A stretch of 64,000 nt of DNA from Lentzea kentuckyensis (GTDB lineage Bacteria > Actinomycetota > Actinomycetes > Mycobacteriales > Pseudonocardiaceae). The stretch's first letter is position 1. Every line of letters begins with the position of its first letter. The position numbers and the translations under genes are program-made. Where the stretch lies: the NCBI RefSeq assembly GCF_002150765.1, contig NZ_MUYM01000036.1, positions 62,001 through 126,000 of the forward strand, written 5' to 3'. The notes beneath the pieces were generated by a model. That model saw only the letters and a program-made list of their open reading frames with translations. It was not told the origin of the DNA and made no database searches. This document shows, piece by piece, positions 48,593-59,600 of this stretch.

Positions 48593-49789
48593 CCTGTGGG
48601 GTGCCAAAACATGGCTCAACGGGCCTGACCTGCGGATCACGCTGCTGCAGGTTCGTACTCGTTGATCAAGCCGCCAAGCACTCGCCGACGACGTACGGAT
48701 CTACATCCGGGGTCTCCGGCCAGCTGATCCGGTCGTGGCGGAGAGTGGTGTCGCGCTCGGTGTGGTCGCCGCTGGTTGTAGTGCGAGACGTAGCGGTTCA
48801 GCACTGACTCCAGGTGCCGCTCGTTAATGATCAGCAGCCGATCCGTGAGCTCGCGTCTAACGGTGCCCACATACCGTTCTGCATAGCAGTTGGCTCGCGG
48901 ACATCGCGGAGGAATCTTCACAACGTCGATGCCGACGTCCGCGAGAACGGAATCGAACGACGTCGTGAACTGGCCGGCCCTGTCACGAACCAGGAAACGA
49001 AACTCGCTGGCCCGGTCACCTAACTCCATGAGCAAGTTGCGAGCCTGCTGCGTGGTCCACGAACCGTCAGGGTTGGTGGTGGCGCCGAGGATGTGGACAT
49101 AGCGAGTGCCGACCTCCATCACGAAGAACACGTACACCCGCTTCAACGTGACCGCACAGTCGACATGGAAGAAGTCGCACGCCAGCATGCTCGCCGCCTG
49201 AGCACGCAGGAACCGCCGCCACGACGTGTCGGAGTCCCGAGTCGGCGACGGCGGAATCCGAAGCCGCTTCAGCACACGACGAACAGTCGACGCGGCCGTC
49301 CGATGACCCAGCTTGAGCAGCTCACCTTGGATACGGCGGTAACCCCAGCCGGCGTTCTCCCGCGCCATCCGCTCGATCAACGCCACCACGGCCTCATCGA
49401 CCCGCGGACGCCCAGTCCGGTTCGGGTAGGTCCACTTCTTGGCGACCAAGCGCCGGTGCCACCGCAACACCGTGCCGGGGGAAACCAATCGGTGCTCCCG
49501 CAACCAGACAGGCAACCGCCGCACCAACATCGCGAACACCGCGCGATCAGCCCAGTCCAGACGCGGACGGCCATGGGTACGGCGCAGCACCGCGACCTCA
49601 TGTCGCAGCACCAGCAACTCCACATCCTTCACCGCCGACGACTGGCCGAGCAGAACCAACCAGCCACCGAGCTGAACAAAGACGAGGTACGGCAGTCGGA
49701 GCGCCACGCCCACGATCATGCCGTCAGACCCACAGAACCCAATCACTGCAGCTCAGCGGGCGAGTGCAGAGTTCTGGCACCCCACAGGC
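48593..49789 (-). mobile_element. Complete IS element with rve-type transposase
   Basis: A 15-bp perfect inverted repeat bounds the element: GCCTGTGGGGTGCCA at 48593-48607 and TGGCACCCCACAGGC at 49775-49789. It is about 1.2 kb with one transposase gene. The outermost few bases of the repeat may be target sequence, so the true end could be at TGGGGTGCCA. No separate target duplication could be identified. It is inserted in or next to an IS5-family remnant. Confidence 0.8.
48637..49746 (-). CDS. IS3/IS481-like transposase (integrase core)
   Basis: The 369-residue protein has a helix-turn-helix part (LRHEVAVLRR, GWGYRRIQGELLKLGHRTAASTVRRVL) and a DDE integrase core. The first Asp is in ACDFFHVDC, the second in FLVRDRAGQFT, and the Glu in RANCYAERYVGTVRREL. 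The C-terminus is YVSHYNQRRPHRARHH. The catalytic triad is complete, so it may be active. The GTG at 49746 lies close to the right terminal repeat and the stop close to the left one, as expected for a one-gene IS. Confidence 0.85.
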   Translation of the reverse strand: MIGFCGSDGMIVGVALRLPYLVFVQLGGWLVLLGQSSAVKDVELLVLRHEVAVLRRTHGRPRLDWADRAVFAMLVRRLPVWLREHRLVSPGTVLRWHRRLVAKKWTYPNRTGRPRVDEAVVALIERMARENAGWGYRRIQGELLKLGHRTAASTVRRVLKRLRIPPSPTRDSDTSWRRFLRAQAASMLACDFFHVDCAVTLKRVYVFFVMEVGTRYVHILGATTNPDGSWTTQQARNLLMELGDRASEFRFLVRDRAGQFTTSFDSVLADVGIDVVKIPPRCPRANCYAERYVGTVRRELTDRLLIINERHLESVLNRYVSHYNQRRPHRARHHSPPRPDQLAGDPGCRSVRRRRVLGGLINEYEPAAA

Positions 49790-50145
49790 TGACGACCAAG
49801 CTCCACCTGGCCGTCGACGCGGCCGGGCTGCCGCTGGCGGTGATCCTCACGCCCGGCAAGGCCGGCGACAACCCGCAACTGCTGCCGCTGCTCGACGACA
49901 TCGGTGACATCGACGTCGACAGGCAGCGGGTACGGGTCGGACGAGTGATCGCCGACAAGGCCAAGGGCTCGGCCGGTGGCAGGCCACCGGACTTCGACCC
50001 CGACCTCTACAAGCTGCGCAACGTCGTCGAGCGATGCTTCAACCGCCTCAAGCAATTCCGCGGCCTGGCCACCCGATTCCCGAAACGAGCCGCCTACCAC
50101 CGCGCCGAAATCATCCTCGCCTGCATCGTCCTCCACCTCCGGTGA
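49790..50145 (+). pseudogene. IS5-family transposase remnant
   Basis: The fragment reads TTKLHLAVDAAGLPLAVILTPGKAGDNPQLLPLLDDI, then IADKAKGSAGGRPPDFDPDLYKLRNVVERCFNRLKQFR and ends ILACIVLHLR. These are the middle and end of an IS5-type DDE transposase. The N-terminal third is missing at the IS junction. About 30 residues usually found between IADKA and KGSAGGRPP are also missing, while the frame is kept. It cannot be active. Confidence 0.78.
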
Positions 50146-50652
50146 AGATCCGCAGGACACGCCCTAGCCGCCGTTGGTGGAAGAAGTACCTCTTCCGGGC
50201 GAACACCACTCGACGCGGCGGCAACCACCTCGCAAGCGTGTCAGAGATCAGGACGGGGAACAGTCAGGCGACCTCACGCTGGTACAGCGAGCTGACGTTG
50301 CCGTCCGGGACTCCGGAACCATTTGATCAGCCAGGACCAGCGGCCGGTCGCGGACGGCCGGCTTAAGGACAGTGGACGCACGTGGTTGCGCTTGGCGGGC
50401 AGTTGTCCGGGACCAGAAGCGCCGGTCGTGGCACTCCCCCACGACCGGCGACGTCATGCCACCAGCTCCACACGGCCAAGACGTACATCCCGGCACGCAC
50501 ACATCTCCACGGCCCGGAACGCGCGCCAAGCTGACGGGACGGCGCCCTCGGGCCGCACTCGCTGAGCACATCGCGCTGCGGATCCCGCCGGGCACGGGGA
50601 GGACCAGGTGGTGCCTGAACGGCCCGCGAATCGGCCAGGCACCACGACGGCG
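50146..50652. other. Intergenic region, nothing recognised
   Basis: About 500 nt between the IS5 remnant and the end of the giant gene. It probably includes the terminal repeat of the IS5 remnant near the CCGCAGGACACGCCC stretch (50149-50163). Several open frames exist but show no family motifs or ribosome binding sites. No terminator hairpin was identified with confidence. Confidence 0.4.
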
Positions 50653-53600
50653 CTACGAAGGGTCTCGACGCAGCGCGGCGATCGTCTGGTTCAGCACGTT
50701 GACATCGTCGCCAGACCGGTGCTGCGAGCGCATCAGGGTGTCGCGGACAAACATCGGCGGCTTCGCCACCAACAGGTCGAGCATGTCCCGCAACCGCGTC
50801 CGTTGAACGGGCAGCAGCCGCCGTTGAGCAGGTTTCCCGGCGGTGGGGTGAGAGGCCAGCGCACGAGCCAGTCCACTCAGGACACCGAGCTCCCGGCTCA
50901 GCTCGGCGATCTCGTCGTAGTTCACCGGTAGCCCAACGGCCGCGGTCAGCGACCCGCTCACCGCGTTCAGGTGTTCTCCGGACCGCACGGCCGTCCTGGC
51001 GCGGATGCCCTGGTCGATCGCCTGGATCTCGTTCCGCTGGGCAACCGAGATCTCCGCGGCGAGCGTCATCCAGTCCAGGCGCAACCAGAGGTTGTCGAAC
51101 GGGACCGCAGGCTGTCTCGCGAGCCACCTGGTCAGGATCGGCTCCACGTGCCGTGACCTCGTCGCGCGCAGACCGAGGTGCCGGCACAGCCGCACCGCCA
51201 GGTCCCGGCAGGACTCCGCACCGTCAAACTCGTTCTTTCCCAACGCATCTGCGGCCAGGACCGCGGCCAGCAGCGGGACCGCGTCCAAGGTCGCTTCGTC
51301 GGTCTGATGCAGCGCGTTCCGTCCGTGGACCTCCAGCCAGGCCAGCATCGCCGTCCGCAGGCGCTCCTGGTCGTTCTCGCGCACCGCCTCCAGGAGTTCC
51401 TGGTGGGTGCCGTCGTCCCCGGTGTACCACGGCGGTAGCGTGATCGGCCTGGGCTCGAACATCCACGACGGCAGGTCGACCGGGACCGTGCGGTTGCCCG
51501 GCGCCGTCACCACCACGCTGAGCACGTCGTTCTCCTTGCGCACCTGGTCGACCTCGCACCTGAGGACGTCACCGATCTCCGGCGGTTCCCCGTCGGCGGG
51601 GAGGTCGAGCCGCAGCAGCATGTCGGACATGTAGAGACGCGCGAGGAACCGGACGTTCTTGTCCGTCAAAGGGGTGCAGTCGGACGTGACGACCTCGACC
51701 TGAACGGCCGCTCCGGCATGGATGTTGCGCACGCGCTGCTCGTTGACCGCACGCCCCACCAGCGTGACCGTGCCGCTGGGCAGGATTCGCGCGGTCACGT
51801 CGCCCTTCACCCCGACCACGTGCTGCTCGATCTCCTCGTTCGCCAGCTCCGTCCAGCCGATGGCGTACCGGGGCAACCACCGCGGCCGGCAGTGGTTCCG
51901 GTCCCAGCACAGGACTCCGCGCTGGCCGTTCTCGTCGATCAGGGCAAGCGGTCGGAGCAACGTCTCGTTCTGGCCGGGCCCCGCTGCCTCGTTCGGATAC
52001 CCGAACCCGAGCCTGCCCTTCGCGTCCGCGTGGCACCACAACAGTTCCTGGATGTCCCGCAGTCGGGCCACCGAGCTCTCGAACACGGCCGTCGGCAGCC
52101 CGGGAACGAGATCGGTCACGCGGCACCGCGCCAGCCGCGCGCCGCGCCGCAGCAACACATTCTGGCCGTCCAGCATGCCGATCGGCTGCACGGGGACGAC
52201 CTGACCACGTTCGAGTGGCACGAAATCGCGCTGCAACCGGCGGGAGACGGTGATGGCGTCCCGGGTCCGACCCTCGACCGTCGCCGGCAGCGCACCCCCG
52301 CACAACGCCAGCAGGCGCTCCCGGCCGGGTCGGTCGCTCAGCGCCTCGCGCATCCACCTCGCCCAGCTCCGCTCGGCGAGCCGCACCTCGATTCCCGGTG
52401 CTCCGACGACCTCCAGCTCACCGTCGTTCTCCACGAGGAGAACGACGTCGTGGCGCTCGATCTGCGGCCTGTCCCCTGCCAGGGCGAGGCAGTTCGTGTC
52501 GTCCAGCCACACCGTTCCCGTCGGCGGTGCGGCGCCGGGGTCGAGCGCGTGGTCCAGGTACCAGCACCCCTGTCCCAGCCGCACGGTCCCGGTCTCGACG
52601 TTGACGTCGGCCACGGGCAACAGGGCCCGCTTGCCCAAGGCCGCCCGCAGGCCGGGACGCCAGCCGCGCAGCTCGACGGACGCGATCTCGGTGGCGCTCG
52701 CGACCTTGGCCGAGAGGATCAGCCGGTCGCCCGGTGCAAGGTGCTCCCAGGCGAAGCCCTCGAGCGGCACCCTGCTGTTCCCCACCCGCGTGGTCAGCAT
52801 GCCCTCGACCAGGTGCACGAGCCTGCCGGGTGCCTGCTCCACCCACACGCCGTCGAACTGACGGGAGACGCCGGCGACGGGAACCATCATGTCCGTGCCG
52901 CGGCGGGTGAGGTGCTGGATGAACCCCGCGGCGGGGTAGCCGAACGACACGAGCTCGTCCTGGCGGTGCCGCAACGTCCAGCCGCGCGAGAAGAACGCGG
53001 GTTCCTCGGTGAGCCTGGCCGGCAGGGGCAGCTGTGTCACCGGCTGCACGACCTGGTCCGGCTGGGCCGGGTCGCGGTGGGTCGTCGTCGTGTCGTGGTA
53101 GGTCCAGCCGAGCTTGTTCACCCGCCGCCGGACGGCATCGGCTCCACCATCCAGGTAGGACAGCTGGGACAGCCGGATGCTTCTCCTGGCATCGTTGTCG
53201 AGCTCGTGCACCACGGCGGCGCCAGTGCTGTCGAACGACACCGTGCCGACGAGCACCTCGTTCTCCGCCAGCGCCGCCTTCGGACCACCGCCGTCGGCGG
53301 GCCGGATCCACGCGATCTTCGGATGAGCGGAGGTGATCAGCCGTCGCTCGGACGAGGTGGCACCGTTCTGCGCGGCCGCGACCGGCAGGACCACCGACGG
53401 CAGCCCGGCCACCGAGTAGGCGCCTCTGGCAACCGCCTGCGCGAAAGTGTCGTTCTTCGAGACGGCGCTGTTCATCGGGAGCAGGACGACGGGCCGTCCC
53501 GCCGCCGGGAGGTAGGCGCTGTCACCGACCAGCGCCGTCCGCACCGCGACGTGACCGTTCTCGAACGAGAGCCGCACCACCGATCCCGACGGCAGGTCCA

Positions 53601-56600
53601 CAGCGCCGGCGATCTCGTCGGGCCTCAGCCGGAACACGACGTTCGGCTCAACCTCGAACTCGATCCTCAGCCCGTCCTCCCGGCTGCGCTGCCGGGAGAC
53701 CGTGGCCAGACAAGGCGCGTCGGCGTTGCGCAGCATGCTGATCAGGGCCTTGGGCCGACGGGCCAGCGCGTCCCGGATCTTGCCCTGTGCCGTCGTGCCC
53801 CTGATCGAGTCCAGCTTGACGAGGTACACAGATCCGCGGAGGTGCCGGTGCGGTGATCTGCTCTGCAGTTCGGCGCGGTAGATGTCGGACAGCAGCTCGG
53901 ACCGTGCCGAGAAGTCCCGCTTCTTCACGCTCGCGGTGAGCTGCCTTCCCCTCGACTCGCCCAGCACGTGACCGAGTTCGAGCGAGAGGGCCACGTCGTT
54001 GGTCATCGCGTGGATGCCGGTCGCGGTCATGAACACCCGGCTGCCCTTCGGGAGCTGATCCGGCCGGAGGAAGTCGAACAGGACCTCCGACCCGCCACAG
54101 GCGACGAAGCTGTCCGAGTCCAAGCTGATCAAAGCGAACATGGCGTTCTTCTGATCCTGGCGGGCGCCGTTCGCCTCACGCCACGCGTCCACGATCAGCT
54201 TTTTGGTCCTGTCGCTGATGCGCGCGCGACGCATGCGCACCGTCGTCGACTCCTGGTGGCGCTGGTCCTGACGCCATCGCTGGGGGTCCCTGGTGTGCAG
54301 GCGCACGATCCGCAACTGCTCGCCGCCTGTCTCCGGCTCGACCTCCGCGAGGTGAACGGTGCCCTGCCTGGCCTCGTTGTACATCCACGAGTGCCAGCCC
54401 CACTCCAGGTGCTGCGCGGAGATGTCCATCCGGTACCGCCCGGACCTGGACACCTTGACCTCGACCTCGGACACGACGTCGCCGTGGAACAGGACGCTCG
54501 ACCGGGCGGTCAGCCGGGCACCGTCGATCGTGAGGTCGCCGTCGGCGACCTGCACGACCTTGCCGTAGCCCCATTCGAACCGGTGAACCACGGCACCGCT
54601 CGAACTGGTCCTGCGGTCCACGTAGCGCAGCAACGTCCGCAGCTCGCTGCGGACACCGAGCACCAGGCCCTGCCGTTCGAACTCGGTCACGAACCGCTCG
54701 AGCGGTACCGGCGGCACATCGCGATAGCTGGCCCGCTGGTCGCCCTCCTCACCGACCAGGACCACCCAGGCGGGCGCGTCGTACTTGAAGTCCACCCACG
54801 GGCGCTCCCCCTCTCGAAGCGGGACCCTCGACACCGGCTGGTGGCCGACCGGCACCTGCCACGGCTCCTTGAGCCGGACCGCGCTGCCCTCCACCGACGC
54901 GTTCAGGGGTAGCCGGGGACCAGCGAGGTACTTGCGGTAGCCGGCGAGCGGATCCGCGTCGGCCGGACGTTGCTGCTCACGCCTGCCCCTGGCCTCGTCC
55001 AAGGTGAACAGACGCTGGATCTCCACGAGACCTGCGCCGAACCGCGTGATGCGGACCGTGACGCCGGTAGCCCGCGCGTTCCTGGTCGGGTTGAGCTGCC
55101 GCGTCTCACCCGCGAGCAGCGCGGGACGGCCGTTGACCTGGGCGACGACGACGACCCGCTGGTACTCGCCCTCGAAGGTGCGCGTGGGTTCGACCACTCC
55201 GCCGTGCAGTTCGAAGCGGGCCTGGCCCGCGCGCCACCCGCTGAGGTGCTCGACCTCGGCGCCGGCCTCGGCTGGCACGAGGTGCACGACCGGTTCCGTC
55301 CTCGACTGCAGGAGCATCGTGGGACGGCCACGCCACGGGATGATGCCGAGCGGCAGCGTCCTGTTGTCCGGTGTGGATTCGTCCCGGAATTCCCACAAGG
55401 CACGCACCCGCACGAAACGGGTCGTCGCGGTGAACACCCAGCCATTGTTGGTGAGCACGGCCGACACGAGCGAGCCGACCTTCACCGGCGGATGTTCGAA
55501 GGCGGTGTGCGGCACGTCCGCGGCGAAGATCGCGTCCTGGGCCTCGAAGCACACGGCGTACTGGTCGAGCCCATCGTCCTGCCGCTCCCGGGGGACAGAT
55601 ATGACGAGACCCTTCATGGTCCTGGCGCGCACCAGGAAGTCCTCGGCCACCGTGTGGTCGTTCGAGTTCACGCCCCTCAGGAACTCCCTGCCGGATAACG
55701 GAACGATCTCGCCGGTGGTCCTGCGCGCACGCCTCAGCCCGATGTTCGTCACCACGACGACCCGCCCGCGGACCAGGCCGTCCTGGCGCCAGTCCTGCGT
55801 GATGGGCTCGCAGGTCAGCGACTCCGCCTCCACGTCGACGGGAAGGCCTTCCTCGGTGTAGCCGCGCACCACCCCGTGCAACGCGCCGACGGCGGTCGCA
55901 CGCAGCCGCAACCTGTCGCGTTCCTCCAGATCGACGATCCTCCGGAACTCCCCGACGGTCCGGCGCGGCCTGAGCTCGTGCGTCTGCGCCTTGTCGCCGA
56001 CGACCTGACCGGACCGCTGCTCGTGGTCCTCCCACGTCCGCACCGTGAACCACGTACCGCGGTTGGCCGCGCCCAGGAGTCCGTTGACCACGACACGCGG
56101 CATGTCCGCGGTGTCCGACTCGGCGACCCACGAGCCGTCCGGGCGGCGTGCCGCCCAGTACTGGTCGCCCGCGGTGAAGTGGTTGCGCCACCGTGCGTTG
56201 CGCGTGCAGACCAGCCGGCCGCTCGCCGGATCGGGCGCCAACCGGAGCCTCGGGCGCCCGTCGAAGAGGTCCACCGCGGCGTGCACCACGAGACCGAGCG
56301 GCCCGTGCTCGGCCACCGCCTCGCGCAGTGTTGCCTCGTCGTCGCGGGACCAGGCGGCGAACGGGATGACGAACGCCCTGCCCGGCTTGGTGCAGCAACG
56401 AACGGCCGCCTCGTGGAGCAGGTCGTCGACGAGCACCAACCGCACCGGCTGGTCGGCCGTCGCGTCGATCGCGTCCGTGGCGAGCAGTTCGGGCATGCCC
56501 CAGTCGACCGGCAGCCAGATGGTCCCGTCCCACCGGGCGACCGTGTGCACCACGCCGTGGTCCCACTCGGTGAACGACCGCAGCACGTCGGGATCCCAGC

Positions 56601-59600
56601 GCTGGAGCGCCGCGGTGCCGGCCCGTTTGACGTCCCAGGGAGTGCTGTCCGCGACGTGACCCGCGGACAGGGTGACGCGCAACCTCCAGTGACCGTCGGC
56701 GCCGCGGTCGGCGGTCACCTCGGCGCTCCGCACGTCGCCAGTCCTCGCCTCGCCGTCCAGCCGGGTCAGCCGACCGTCCACCCGGAACGGCGGGTGCATC
56801 GCCTTCACCAGGGGAACGGCGACCTGGTCGCCGACCTCCAGCGGCTGGTCACCGGTCCAGGTGGTGTGCACCGGTTCGCGGAGTCCGCAGTTGACCCACA
56901 CCGACGTGCCGTCCACGCCGGAGACGACCCCGTACACGGGGGTCCTGCTGCCGGTGAGCCTGCGAACGACCTCGCCGTTGGGCACGGTGTGCGGATCGAG
57001 CAGCCCCTTCGGCTTCTTTGGCGCGCGGACAGCGTAGAACTGCGCCGAGTCGTGCACCCGGTCGACCGTAACCCCGACCAGTCTGCGGGCGTCGACGTTC
57101 TCCTTCTGCTGCCCGATGCTGAGCGGGACGTTGCGCACCACCAGTTCCCTGGCTCGGTGGGCGTCCAGCCAGAGGTCGGGAATGGCGTCGCTGACTCGCC
57201 TCTGGTCGGCGCCTTCGGCGTTGATGTCCCTGGTCGACACGACGAACGTCTGCAGCAGCCGGTCCAGCAGTGCGTCAAGCTTCTGCTGGTTGACGACGAT
57301 CCACGGCGACTGCCCGAAGTTCCGCATCGCCTTGACCGAAGCGCGGTGGTAGATCCCGCGGAGAAGGCGCATGCGCAGCACCTGGGTGAGCTGTTCCGGC
57401 AGCACGCTCCCTGTCGACAGGTGGTCGAACAGCATCCACCTGTCGGTCGGCGTGCCCAGGCCGAACTCCAGCTCGATGTCGATCACTTCCTCAAGCACCC
57501 TGCGCTGCGTGTCCTCGCCTCTCAGTCGGCAGGCGAGGAGGTCGATCATGCGCATGCGCGCGACCCTGGAGAGCTCCCTCACCTCCTTGACCGAAGCGTG
57601 TGCCTGCCGCCATTCCTCCGCCCACGCCTCCACCTCCGGCCAGTTCTGGGCTTCGGGGTCCCCGAACACGGCCAGCAGCCGCTCGGTGGTGAGCGCCCGC
57701 AGCACGGCAGGCGCCTTGTGGCGCAAGGGGGAACCGGACATCCCGAGCCACTCGGGGGCACCGGCCCAGCTCGTCGCGATGGCATGCCACACGCTCTGGA
57801 CCTCTTCCGGCGTGGAACTCTCGTGCCACGAGCGCAGCTCGGCGCGGGCCATCGCCTCGCTGCCGAGGTACGCCCGCAACACGGCAGCCGGCCTCGACGC
57901 AGGACCCACTCTCGTCCTGTTGAGCGCGAGACAGTGGTCCATCGCCCACTCGGCCAGCGTTTTGCCGCCGGCTTCTCCCACCGGCGCCCGCCACCGGCCC
58001 ACCAGGGAGTCGGTGTCGCCGGGCACAGCTCCCGACATCGCGGCGACCACCCAGTTGACCAGCACCGCGGCCGCGGGAACGCCACGCAGCAACGCCTCCT
58101 GCCTGGCCAGCTGTTCCGGCTTCTCCTCCGGCGCCGCGAAGTCGACGAACCACTTCGGTTCCACCGCCCGATAGCTGCCCCGGCCGGCGAGGTCGCTGGC
58201 GCTCTTGGCGTGCACGGCGAGCGCGGCGAGCGGTGCGGCCATCGACGGCGGGTTGTCGCTCTCGTTCCCGTGCAGCAGGTTGGTCAGGTACTGCTTGTGC
58301 GGCAGGTCCAGCATCACGTCGGCACCGTGCAAGACGAGCGCGACGAGCCGGTCACGTGCCGTGGCAGGAAGCTCCGACGTTCGCAGCAACCGCAGCGCCA
58401 CAATCACCGATGTGAACAGGCGCAGCAGCACCAGGCCGTCCTTGCCGCGCGGGAACCACGGCGTTCCCGGCGGTGCACCCGACGGCGTGCGGCGGTTCAG
58501 CCAGGGCGACAGGGTCAGCACGGCGAACCTGGTCAGCAGGCGCAACCTGCCGGAGTTGACCTGGATGTCGGGCGACGCGGCACGGCTGTACCCGCGCAGC
58601 CCTCCGAGGTCCTCCAGCTCCCGGCGCCACGCCCGGAGTGAGGCCACGGATGCGCTCACGCCCACCTTGCCGCTGACCGGGTGGTGTTCCGGGATCCAGC
58701 ACTCGGCGATCAGCTCGGCCGCCCCCAGGTGGTCGATCTCCACCACTAGTTCCCACAACACCGCGTGCCACAGCACCGACGAGACGGCCTGCGCCGGGCC
58801 GCTCTCGATGCCGAGCCGTTCCACCGCCTCCGCGACGCGTTGCCGAGGCCAGGCACCGGCGCGCAGCCCGCGCAGGACCTCCAGCGCGACGATCTCGTGC
58901 TTGATCGCGGCCGTGGCGTCCGCTGCCGGTGCGTCGGGTCCCGGCGAACCCGGCGACCCGAACACCAGGCGTGCCTTGGCCGACAACAGGTCTGGTTCGT
59001 ACGGCAGCACGCCCACGTCGGGCGCGGAGAGCCTGCCGAGCAGCTCGCCCAGGCCCAGCAACAAGTCTCCGGTGAAGGCGATGATGCCGACCGCCAGTAC
59101 GAACGCCCGCCGACCGAACCTGCCGTCGACCGCCCTGCGCACCAGGCCGCGAAGTTCGTCGCGGGAGCAGAAGGCGTCCACGGAGTTCGGTGCCTGCCGC
59201 AGCGCCGGCAACGCGGCGGACAACAGCAGGATCTCCGCCGTGAACTCCTCGGTGTCGAGGTACGGCCGGTCCGACGGAGCCTGTGCCGAACGGCCGAGGC
59301 AGGCCCCGGCCGCTGTCGCGAGGTGGGCCACCACGTCCTCGCCGGGAGACCGGGTGAAGAGCGCCTCGACGGCCTGGCCACCCGCCACCCGGATCGTGCG
59401 GTCGACGGCTTCGAGGGCGTGCTCGACCTCGCGTCTGGCGGCCGCCACCACCTCCGGCCGTTGTTCGCCGGACCTGGCGTCGCCCGCGCCGAGACCCGCT
59501 TCGATCACGGGCAGGAGCGCGTACCGCCTGATCGCCGGCTGGAGGGTGGCGAGCTCCTCGAACGAGGCGATCTGGAGCGGTAGCTCCGCGGCTGTGGAAC

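Noticed and set aside
49093..50145. Single 350-residue protein across the IS right end and the IS5 remnant
   Set aside because: The first two thirds are antisense to the IS transposase. Only the part after 49790 is transposase-like, so the fusion is accidental.
50363..51187. Minus-strand frame beyond the end of the 3010-residue gene
   Set aside because: It mostly overlaps the end of that gene in another frame and has the composition of a shadow frame, without start signal or motif.
57950..58020. Possible Walker A loop (GEAGGKT) in the 3010-residue protein
   Set aside because: The spacing is one residue short of GxxxxGKT/S and no Walker B or other ATPase motifs follow.
55876..58641. Open frame of over 900 codons on the plus strand inside the 3010-residue gene
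   Set aside because: The composition is His/Arg/Gln/Pro-rich with no motif. It has no start signal and mirrors the codon bias of the minus-strand gene, so it is a shadow frame.
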